Assembly (NCBI GenBank): GCA_005884255.1
Contig: VBDL01000105.1
Location: 1 to 6,293 of the forward strand
Length of the DNA stretch: 6,293 nucleotides
Source of the DNA: Betaproteobacteria bacterium
GTDB taxonomy: Bacteria; Pseudomonadota; Gammaproteobacteria; Burkholderiales; Burkholderiaceae_C
Direction of reading: 5' to 3'
Position numbers and translations under genes: made by a program. Below are positions 1 through 6,197 of the stretch, piece by piece. The notes under the pieces were generated by a model that worked only from the letters and a program-made list of their open reading frames with translations, searched no databases and was not told the origin of the DNA. Position 1 is the first letter of the stretch, and each line of letters opens with the position of its first letter.

Positions 1-22
1 ACTGTGGACTGGCCCGCGCGCT

Positions 23-30
23 GGAGGAGA
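23..30 (+). promoter_or_regulatory. Strong Shine-Dalgarno site of the EF-G paralogue
   Basis: The purine run GGAGGAGA lies with a 7-base spacer before the ATG at 38 and is by far the clearest ribosome-binding site in the window. It decides the start of the EF-G-like gene, because that reading frame has no stop codon between the window edge and the ATG. In another frame (frame 1) the sequence is open from the edge to a TGA at 34-36, so an upstream gene could end here, but eleven codons are too few to identify one. No promoter can be judged in the 22 bases upstream. Confidence 0.85.
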
Positions 31-37
31 CATTGAC

Positions 38-2089
38 ATGTCAAGCCCACTCTCGGCCGGCACCGCGGCCATCCGCACCTTGGCTCTAGTCGGGCCCGCG
101 GCTGCCGGCAAGACCTCCCTGGCCGAAGCGCTGCTGCAGCGCGCCGGCGCCATCGGCGCCGCAGGCAGCCTCGAACGCGGCTCCACGGTGAGCGACTTCG
201 ACCCCCTGGAGCGCCGCATGCAGCACTCGCTGAACGCGGCGGTGATGCACCTGACCCACCAGGACACGCGCATCCACTTCATCGACACGCCCGGCGCGCC
301 GGACTTCCTCGGCCAGTCGCTGCCGGCGCTGGAGGCGGTGGACACCGCCGCCGTGGTCATCAACGCGAGCCTCGGCATCGAGCCGATGGCGGTGCGCATG
401 ATGGACTACGCCGCATCACGCCATCTCGACCGGCTCATCATCGTCAACAGGATCGACGCGCAAGGCGTCAATCTACCCGGTCTGCTGGAAGAGATCCGCG
501 AGGCTTTCGGCAAGGAGTGCCTGCCGCTGAACCTGCCCGATGGTGGCGGCAGCAAGGTGGTGGACTGCTTCTACAACCGCGAGGGCCATTCCGACTTCGG
601 CTCGGTCGATGCGGCGCACCGCGCGCTGGTCGAGCAGGTGGTCGAAGTCGATGCGGCCTTCGTCGACCGCTACCTCAACGATGGCGACGTCGATGCCAGC
701 GAGCTGCATGCCCCGCTGGAGCAGGCGCTGCGCGAGGGCCATCTGATCCCGGTGTGCTTCGTCTCCGCGCGCAGCGGGGCCGGCGTGGCCGAGCTGCTCG
801 ACGTGATGGTCAAGCTGCTGCCGCATCCGGGCGAAGGCAACCCGCCGGAATTCCTGAAGGGCGAGGGCGCCGACGCGAAGCCGATCAATGCGACGCAGGA
901 CGCGAGCGCGCATGTGCTGGCCCATGTGTTCAAGGTCACGGTGGACCCCTTCGTCGGACGCATGGGCATCTTCCGCATCCACCAGGGCACGGTCACCAAG
1001 GACAGCCTCTTGTACATCGGCGACGGCCGCAAGCCTCTCAAGGTGGGGCACCTGTTCATGCTGCAGGGCAAGGACCATGTCGAGGTGCAGCGCGGCGAGC
1101 CGGGCGACGTCTGCGCAGTGGCCAAGGTCGACGAGATCCACTTCGATGCGGTGCTGCACGATGCCGCTGAGGATGACCATATCCACCTGAAGCCGCTGGA
1201 CTTCCCCATCCCCGTGCACGGGCTGGCGATCGAGCCCAAGCGCCGCGGCGACGACCAGCGCATGTGGGAGATCCTGCAGAAGCTGATCGATGAAGACCCG
1301 TGCCTGAAGGTCGAGCATGTGGCGAACACCAACGAGACCATCGTCTACGGCCTCGGCGAGCTGCATCTGCGCGTGCTGCTGGAGCGCCTGCGCGAGGTCT
1401 ACAAGTTCGACGTCAACACGCGGCCGCCGCGCATCGCCTACCGCGAGACGATCACCGCCAACGCCGAGGGCCATCACCGCCACAAGAAGCAGACCGGCGG
1501 CGCCGGCCAGTTCGGCGAGGTGTTCCTGCGCGTCGAGCCGATGCCGCGCGGCAGCGGGTTCGAGTTCGTCGACCAGGTCAAGGGCGGAACGATTCCAGGG
1601 CAGTTCATCCCCGCGGTCGAAAAGGGCGTGCGCGAGGTGCTGGGCTCCGGCGCCATCGCCGGGTATCCGGTGGTGGACATCCGCTGCATCGTCTACGACG
1701 GCAAGCACCACAGCGTGGACAGCAAGGAGATCGCCTTCGTCACCGCGGGACGCAAGGCCTTTCTCGCGGCCATCAAGGAGGCGCGGCCGATCGTGCTGGA
1801 GCCGATCGTCAACGTGGAGATCACCGCGCCAGCCAGCGCGATGGGCGACATCACCGGCGACCTGTCGGCCAAACGCGGCCAGGTCAGCGGCACCACCAAC
1901 GGCGCCGGCGGCAGCATGGTCGTGCGCGCGTTGGCACCGCTGTCGGAGCTGGCCGGCTATCAGTCACGCCTGAACGCGATGACCAGCGGCCAGGGCCGCT
2001 ATACGCTGGAGCTGAGCCACTACGACCCCGTGCCGCCGAATGCACAGACGCAGCTGGTGTCGCAATACCAGGTGAAGGACGAAGAGTAG
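38..2089 (+). CDS. fusA2: Elongation factor G paralogue (EF-G2/FusA2-like translational GTPase)
   Basis: This 683-residue protein has the full EF-G layout, near the usual length of about 700. The G domain spans roughly 1-285, with P-loop GPAAAGKT at 19-26, DTPG at 83-86, NRID at 137-140 and SAR near 243-245. Domain II is about 289-375, domain III about 388-465, domain IV about 466-590 and domain V 591-683. The domain IV tip HHSVDSKE (from residue 557) and the domain V segment GDLSAKRG match ribosomal EF-G well, which suggests cytoplasmic ribosome binding. The GTPase centre differs: the catalytic His after DTPG is Ala87, the switch I Thr is Ser64, and the NKxD Lys is Arg138. Such changes are known in the second-copy EF-G group (Thermus EF-G-2 type, from memory), so this is unlikely to be the housekeeping fusA. 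The SD at 23-30 supports the start. It stands alone on this strand and converges on the minus-strand genes. It could be a translocase with slow or no GTP hydrolysis, or a stress or recycling factor. Confidence 0.93.
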   Translation: MSSPLSAGTAAIRTLALVGPAAAGKTSLAEALLQRAGAIGAAGSLERGSTVSDFDPLERRMQHSLNAAVMHLTHQDTRIHFIDTPGAPDFLGQSLPALEAVDTAAVVINASLGIEPMAVRMMDYAASRHLDRLIIVNRIDAQGVNLPGLLEEIREAFGKECLPLNLPDGGGSKVVDCFYNREGHSDFGSVDAAHRALVEQVVEVDAAFVDRYLNDGDVDASELHAPLEQALREGHLIPVCFVSARSGAGVAELLDVMVKLLPHPGEGNPPEFLKGEGADAKPINATQDASAHVLAHVFKVTVDPFVGRMGIFRIHQGTVTKDSLLYIGDGRKPLKVGHLFMLQGKDHVEVQRGEPGDVCAVAKVDEIHFDAVLHDAAEDDHIHLKPLDFPIPVHGLAIEPKRRGDDQRMWEILQKLIDEDPCLKVEHVANTNETIVYGLGELHLRVLLERLREVYKFDVNTRPPRIAYRETITANAEGHHRHKKQTGGAGQFGEVFLRVEPMPRGSGFEFVDQVKGGTIPGQFIPAVEKGVREVLGSGAIAGYPVVDIRCIVYDGKHHSVDSKEIAFVTAGRKAFLAAIKEARPIVLEPIVNVEITAPASAMGDITGDLSAKRGQVSGTTNGAGGSMVVRALAPLSELAGYQSRLNAMTSGQGRYTLELSHYDPVPPNAQTQLVSQYQVKDEE

Positions 2090-2101
2090 CTGACAGCTCC
2101 C

Positions 2102-2136
2102 GGTCGCGGATTACCGCGACCACCCTCCGAGAGGGT
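2102..2136. terminator. Tandem perfect hairpins between convergent genes, probable bidirectional terminator
   Basis: Two inverted repeats sit directly side by side in the 88-bp gap between the EF-G-like stop (2089) and the FHA-gene stop (2178). The first is GGTCGCGG, loop ATTA, CCGCGACC (2102-2121), an 8-bp perfect stem. The second is ACCCTC, loop CGA, GAGGGT (2122-2136), a 6-bp perfect stem. On the + strand a weakly T-rich stretch (GTCTTGCTT) follows; on the minus strand there is no T-run. The position, 12 bases after the EF-G-like stop, suggests transcription ends here from one or both sides. The missing U-tract makes it a non-classical intrinsic terminator at best. The rest of the gap (2137-2177) shows nothing else recognisable. 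Confidence 0.6.
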
Positions 2137-2177
2137 GCCGTCTTGCTTGGGAGCGGCCCGGCGCGGCGACGGCTCGT

Positions 2178-3164
2178 TCAGTCCGCATCGCCGACCGGCC
2201 CCGGATCCTTGTCCTCGTCATCCTTCGCGCGCCGGTCGAGCCCGGCGCGCAGCGGGCGCAACTCGTCGATCAGCACCGACGTGGGGTGCGCGCGCACCAG
2301 ACGCAGCGCGGGCGGCGGCAGCGTCGTCGAATAGAGCTCATGGAACAGGCGCTCGCCGCGCCGCCAGTCGAGCGCCGCGTTGATGCCCACGCCGAGCACG
2401 CACAGCGAACCGAACACCCACGCGATGGCGCGCTCGCGGCCAGGCAGCAGCAGGGCCACGTGGGTGGCGATCCAGGCTGACGCCACCCCCCAGCCGACCC
2501 AGCCGCGGATGTGGCTCAAGCCGGGCCACGACAGCGCGAACGAGGCGAGCGCGAGCAGCGCATCGAGCACCAGCCCGGCCAGTGCGAAGCCGAGCAGCAC
2601 ACGCAGATGCGGCAGCACGCTGAAGCGGCGCTGGAACAGCTTGGAGCCCAGGCCCCACAGCGAGCACCACACGGCGTCACCGAACACGGTGCCCAGCAGC
2701 AGCGGCACGTATTCGTCCCAGCGCGCGCCGGGGTCGTTGTCCAGCCACAGCAGCGCGGCCACCCATAGCAGCAGCGCTGCCGACGCAGCGCCGGTCAGCA
2801 GCGCATGGCGGCGCTGCGCCGGGTGCGCGAGCGGCTGCTCCGGCGCCAGGGCCTCGCCGGCCAGGCGCACGCGCAGCTCGCTGCGGCCGACGCTCCACAC
2901 GCTACCGGCCGGCAGCACGGCGCTGTGGCCGCTGGTCAGCTCGACATCGCCCCAATTGGCGCCATTGACGCTGTCGCCCACGCTCAGCGTGAGGCCGGCG
3001 TCGGCCATGTCCAAGGTCGCGTGGTGCGGCGCCACGTGCGGGTCGTGCAGCACCACATCGCACTCGAGCGCGCGGCCCACCGTGACCGGCCAGCGCACGA
3101 CCGGCACCACGTGTTGCACGCGGCGGTCGTGGTCGAGCACCTCGATCAGTGCGAGCCGTTCCAT
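2178..3164 (-). CDS. FHA-domain integral membrane protein
   Basis: The 328-residue product starts MERLALIEVL. An N-terminal FHA fold (about 20-100) shows the GR signature (30-31), the strand CDVVLHD, a conserved His48, the NG pair (67-68) and a closing VGRSELRV strand. FHA domains normally bind phosphothreonine peptides. Here the usual Ser-Arg before the His is Ala45-Pro46, so canonical phosphopeptide binding is doubtful. Four or five hydrophobic segments follow (about 122-141, 152-172, 187-212, 222-240, 246-266), then a charged tail rich in Arg and Asp. Basic residues before the first segment and in loops 173-189 and 241-246 suggest the FHA domain faces the cytoplasm. The start overlaps the end of the protease gene by 19 bases, with a modest AAGG six bases before the ATG, so translation is probably coupled. 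The frame stays open far upstream through the protease gene, but that part is a shadow. The membrane part matches no family I can name. Confidence 0.85.
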   Translation of the reverse strand: MERLALIEVLDHDRRVQHVVPVVRWPVTVGRALECDVVLHDPHVAPHHATLDMADAGLTLSVGDSVNGANWGDVELTSGHSAVLPAGSVWSVGRSELRVRLAGEALAPEQPLAHPAQRRHALLTGAASAALLLWVAALLWLDNDPGARWDEYVPLLLGTVFGDAVWCSLWGLGSKLFQRRFSVLPHLRVLLGFALAGLVLDALLALASFALSWPGLSHIRGWVGWGVASAWIATHVALLLPGRERAIAWVFGSLCVLGVGINAALDWRRGERLFHELYSTTLPPPALRLVRAHPTSVLIDELRPLRAGLDRRAKDDEDKDPGPVGDAD

Positions 3165-4477
3165 GCGAAGCCTTGCAGGTAATGGTCGGTCAGGCGCAGC
3201 GCGTTGTCGAAATCGAAGCCACGCGCATCGAGCCGTCCTTGCACGCCTTCCTTGCTGGCGTCGACGGTCGCGACCAGCACCGACACGTCGTACAGCCCTT
3301 TGAGCTTGCGATAGGCCGACAGGCAGACCACCGCGCGCAGCGGCAGCCCGTCGCGGTCGACGAAGCGCTCCTTGCACTGCGGTGCGGTGGTCGACGCACC
3401 GCCGCCGAAGAACTCGTTGCGGAAGCTCGCCGAGTAGGCGCGCGAGAAGCGCAGCACGCCCAGCTTGCTGCCGTCGTAGGCCTCGTGGCGCACCGTGAGG
3501 TGGCCCGTCTGCAGCCGCCCGCTGACGAACACCGCGTTGTCCATCTGGCAGTCGGAGCGCTGGAACTCCAGGCCCTTGGTCTCTGCGGGCGAGCTCGAGC
3601 CCCAGCAGCGCATGAAGTCTTCCTGCGGCACCGGGATGCGGTAGCGCGCATGGCCGGCGCTGCGCCACTGCTGTGCGATGAACTTCTGCGTCAGCAAGGC
3701 CTGGTGAGTGAACAGCTGGCGCGTCAGCTCGGGGTAGACGTCGGTGGTGATCGGCGGCGCATTGCGCCCGCGCTCGAGCAGCTCGATCGCGAACTGCGCC
3801 GGCACGAGGAAGCTCACCATCTGGCCGTCGCGCCGCGTGGCGACGTTGACGCCCATCACCCGGCCTTCGCCGTCGAGCGCCGGGCCGCCGCTCATGCCCG
3901 GGTTCAAAGCGCCGGCAAAGAAGATCTGCGGATAGAAGCTTCGCTCGGCCAGCCCGTTGTAGTTGCCTTCGAGCACCGCGAAGCCCACGTCCAGCGGGTT
4001 GCCCAGCGAGAAGATGCGCTCGCCCTTGGCCAGCGCCTTGTCGCGCGGGCGAAAGGCGAGCGCCGCATGCTTCACGGCAGCGGCCTTGTCGAGCGGCACC
4101 ATGCGCAGCAGTGCGAGGTTGTGCACCGCGTCGAAGGCGAGCAGCTGAAACTGTCCGCTGGAGCCTTCGGCGCGCGTGTAGGTCAGGCGGTAGCGCTGCG
4201 GCTGCAGCGCGACCTGGCTGACCACGTGATAGTTCGTGATGACATGGCCTTCGTCGCTGACGATGAAGCCGGAGCCCACCGAGGCTTGGCTGTCCTGGTC
4301 CTTCAGCAGCGTGCGCACCTGCAGCAGCTTGTCGCGCGTGGTCTCGTAGGCGCGCTGTGCGCTCGCCGAGACCGACGGTTTGGCCTCGGCGGGGTCGGGC
4401 GCGGTCTGCGCCCGGGCCAGGCCACCAGCGCACAGCGCGATCAGCACGCCGCCCAGGTAACGCAATTGCAAACTCAT
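3146..4477 (-). CDS. Exported trypsin/HtrA-like serine protease homologue with altered triad
   Basis: The 443-residue protein begins with a signal peptide: MSLQLRYLGG, a hydrophobic core, then an ARA site predicting cleavage after residue 23. The mature protein should be periplasmic or secreted. A chymotrypsin-fold S1 domain of Deg/HtrA style spans about 40-240. It shows VGSGFIV then TNYHVV with catalytic His84, SLGNPL at 158-163, and PGMSGGPAL with nucleophile Ser196. The third triad position, normally the Asp of the D-[IL]-A-[LV] motif, is Asn120 (HNLALL), so catalysis may be weak or absent. No PDZ domain is present. Residues about 241-443 form an unrecognised C-terminal region with four Cys (291, 310, 368, 385), enough for two disulfides. 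The start at 4477 is preferred because it gives a compact signal peptide; the frame extends to an ATG at 4540, but that would overlap the NAT gene. No strong SD precedes either start. It lies 37 bases after NAT and overlaps the FHA gene by 19 bases. Confidence 0.88.
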   Translation of the reverse strand: MSLQLRYLGGVLIALCAGGLARAQTAPDPAEAKPSVSASAQRAYETTRDKLLQVRTLLKDQDSQASVGSGFIVSDEGHVITNYHVVSQVALQPQRYRLTYTRAEGSSGQFQLLAFDAVHNLALLRMVPLDKAAAVKHAALAFRPRDKALAKGERIFSLGNPLDVGFAVLEGNYNGLAERSFYPQIFFAGALNPGMSGGPALDGEGRVMGVNVATRRDGQMVSFLVPAQFAIELLERGRNAPPITTDVYPELTRQLFTHQALLTQKFIAQQWRSAGHARYRIPVPQEDFMRCWGSSSPAETKGLEFQRSDCQMDNAVFVSGRLQTGHLTVRHEAYDGSKLGVLRFSRAYSASFRNEFFGGGASTTAPQCKERFVDRDGLPLRAVVCLSAYRKLKGLYDVSVLVATVDASKEGVQGRLDARGFDFDNALRLTDHYLQGFAWNGSH

Positions 4478-4514
4478 CGCGCCATTCTGACCGATGCGCC
4501 GCAGGCGCTGGCAC

Positions 4515-5318
4515 TCATTCCGGTGTCCGCAGCGGGGCATCGGCCGGCAGCGGCAGGCCGAAGAGCTCGTCCAGCACCTGCAGCACGTCGTCTCTCGAGG
4601 CCAGGTGCCGCGTCTCGATGTCGATGCCGCGGTCGATCGTCAGGTCGCGGTTGCGCAGCACATAGCGCGCATCGACGGCGACGCGCTGCGCCGTCAGGGT
4701 CTGCACGAAGCGCGAGTCCGGGTGCGTCGACACGTAGTGGTTCGACATCTCCACGTCCACCGCATGCTGCGGCTCCAGCGTGAAGGCATACAGGTCCATC
4801 CACGCATCGTCGACCAGCGACTGCATCACGCGCAGGCCCGGCTCCTCGGGCACCACGCGGTGCACCCACGGCAGCGACTGCACCTCGCCCAGCGGATCGA
4901 GCGGCGCCGGCCGCAGCAGGCCATCGGCACCGAAACCCACGTCGGCCAGCCAGCGCTCGCCGCCCACGTGCACCTGCAACACCATGTGCGTGCGCGGCAG
5001 CACGCGCTGCGCGCCGCGGCGCACGCGCGCGAGCAGGATGTCGACCTCGAAGCCGATCGCGCGCAACACCGCGGCCAGCAAGGTGTTCTGCTCGAAGCAG
5101 TAGCCGCCGCGGCGTGCCTGCACCAGCTTGGCCTGGAGGCTCGGCAGGTCGACGCGGATCGGCCGGCCGAGCATCAGGTCGAGGTTCTCGAAGGGGATGT
5201 GCGTGGCATGCGCATGGTGCAGCGCCTGCAGCACCGGCAGCGTCGGGTCGAGGGGGCCGCGGTAGTCGATACGTCGCAGGTAGGCGCCCAGGTCGAGCAC
5301 CGTATCGGAGCCATTCAT
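4515..5318 (-). CDS. nat: Arylamine N-acetyltransferase (NAT)
   Basis: This 267-residue cytoplasmic enzyme would transfer acetyl from acetyl-CoA to arylamines, arylhydrazines or N-hydroxyarylamines by a ping-pong mechanism. The length is close to the usual bacterial 270-280. The complete catalytic triad is visible: Cys74 in RGGYCFEQN, His111 in RTHMVLQV and Asp126 in WLADVGFG. The N-terminal HIPFENLDLMLG (40-51) is also a family hallmark. The ATG at 5318 lies 12 bases after the aldo/keto reductase stop, so the two are very likely co-transcribed; the ribosome site is weak (AAGA only). The physiological substrate cannot be told from sequence. Some NAT-fold enzymes work in natural-product synthesis, but no such genes are visible here, so xenobiotic conjugation is the simpler reading. 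All key residues are intact and there is no sign of truncation. Confidence 0.95.
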   Translation of the reverse strand: MNGSDTVLDLGAYLRRIDYRGPLDPTLPVLQALHHAHATHIPFENLDLMLGRPIRVDLPSLQAKLVQARRGGYCFEQNTLLAAVLRAIGFEVDILLARVRRGAQRVLPRTHMVLQVHVGGERWLADVGFGADGLLRPAPLDPLGEVQSLPWVHRVVPEEPGLRVMQSLVDDAWMDLYAFTLEPQHAVDVEMSNHYVSTHPDSRFVQTLTAQRVAVDARYVLRNRDLTIDRGIDIETRHLASRDDVLQVLDELFGLPLPADAPLRTPE

Positions 5319-5330
5319 GCAGGGATTCTT

Positions 5331-6197
5331 TCAGGTCATCGCCAGCGGCCGCTTCTTGCGCGGCGGCGGGAACAGGGTGTCGAGTTCGCTGAGTGCCGCG
5401 GCATCGAGCTGCAGCGACGTGGCCGCAAGGTTGTCGCGCAGATGCTGTTCCTGCACGGCCTTCGGGATCGCGATGACCTCGCGCGACTGCAACCACGCCA
5501 ACGCGAGCTGCGCCGGTGTCGCGTTCAAGCGCTGCGCCAGCGGCTGCAGCGCCTTGGCACGCGCCAGAGTGCCCTGGTCGATCGGGCAATAGGCCATCAG
5601 CGCGACGCCGTGCTCGCGCAGCCATGGCAGCAGATCGAACTCGATGCCGCGTTCGCTCAGCGAGTAGTAGACCTGGTTGGCGGCGCAGTGCGTGCCGTCG
5701 GCCGTGCGCCACAGCTCGGCCATGTCGTCGACATCGAAGTTGCTCACGCCCCATTGCCTGATGCGTCCTTCAGCGTGCAGCTGCTCGAAGCCGGTCACCG
5801 TGTCGGCCAGCGCGTGGGCGCCGCGCCAGTGCAGCAGGTAGAGGTCGAGGTGGTCGAGCTGCAGGCGCTTGAGGCTGCGCTCGCACGCGGCCTGCGTCCC
5901 GGCGCGGCTGGCGTTGTGCGGATAGACCTTGCTGACGATGAAGAGCTCGTCGCGCGTCACGTCCCCGACGCGCAGCGCATCGCCGAGCGCCTCGCCCAAC
6001 GCCTCTTCGGCGCCGCCCTCGCCATACATCTCGGCGGTGTCGAAGAGCCGATAGCCGAGCTCGATGGCGCGGCGGATCGCGGCCACCTCGCTGCGACGCG
6101 CGCGCGACGATTCGCCCATGCGCCAGGTGCCGAGGCCGAGCGCCGGCACCTGCGCGCCGCCAGGCAGCCGCAGCTTGCGCATCGGGTGCTCAGGCAT
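5331..6197 (-). CDS. Aldo/keto reductase, YeaE-like
   Basis: This 288-residue cytoplasmic NADPH-dependent reductase of the (beta/alpha)8 AKR superfamily carries the full catalytic tetrad: Asp53 and Tyr58 (FDTAEMYGEGGAE), Lys90 (VSKVYP) and His123 (LLHWRG). Further AKR marks are GVSNFDVDDM (150-159), NQVYYSLSERGIEFDLLPW and the cofactor-contacting IPKA motif near the C-terminus. The strings GTWRMGE, LDLYLLHW and RGIEFDLLPW closely resemble E. coli YeaE, which reduces methylglyoxal, so reduction of small reactive aldehydes is the likely role; the substrate is inferred. The start at 6197 overlaps the end of the RND permease gene by 8 bases, pointing to translational coupling. A second in-frame ATG at 6182 (MRKLRLPGG) is also possible, as neither start has a good SD and YeaE-type proteins begin near there. 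It is followed after 12 bases by NAT. Confidence 0.94.
   Translation of the reverse strand: MPEHPMRKLRLPGGAQVPALGLGTWRMGESSRARRSEVAAIRRAIELGYRLFDTAEMYGEGGAEEALGEALGDALRVGDVTRDELFIVSKVYPHNASRAGTQAACERSLKRLQLDHLDLYLLHWRGAHALADTVTGFEQLHAEGRIRQWGVSNFDVDDMAELWRTADGTHCAANQVYYSLSERGIEFDLLPWLREHGVALMAYCPIDQGTLARAKALQPLAQRLNATPAQLALAWLQSREVIAIPKAVQEQHLRDNLAATSLQLDAAALSELDTLFPPPRKKRPLAMT

Noticed and set aside
473..1711. 412-codon open frame on the minus strand inside the EF-G-like gene
   Set aside because: Antisense shadow of a well-conserved EF-G sequence, with no motif or ribosome site that I can support.
38..2089. Housekeeping fusA (main EF-G)
   Set aside because: The altered GTPase residues (Ala87, Ser64, Arg138) and the absence of str-operon neighbours (rpsL, rpsG, tuf) argue for a paralogue.
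1300..2334. 344-codon + frame running from the EF-G-like gene into the FHA gene
   Set aside because: It is a +1/+2 shadow made largely of Arg, Gly and Ala, and crosses the tandem hairpins. There is no evidence for a frameshifted product, since the EF-G-like protein is complete in its own frame.
3165..4514. Upstream open extension of the FHA frame, giving an apparent 778-residue protein
   Set aside because: The extra 450 codons run out of frame through the protease gene, which has a signal peptide and clear catalytic motifs. The extension is Arg/Ala-rich and low in structure, as expected of a GC-rich shadow. The FHA protein begins sensibly at 3164.
3149..4783. 544-codon open frame on the + strand opposite the protease
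   Set aside because: Antisense shadow of the protease and the NAT 3' end, with the same biased composition and no domain.
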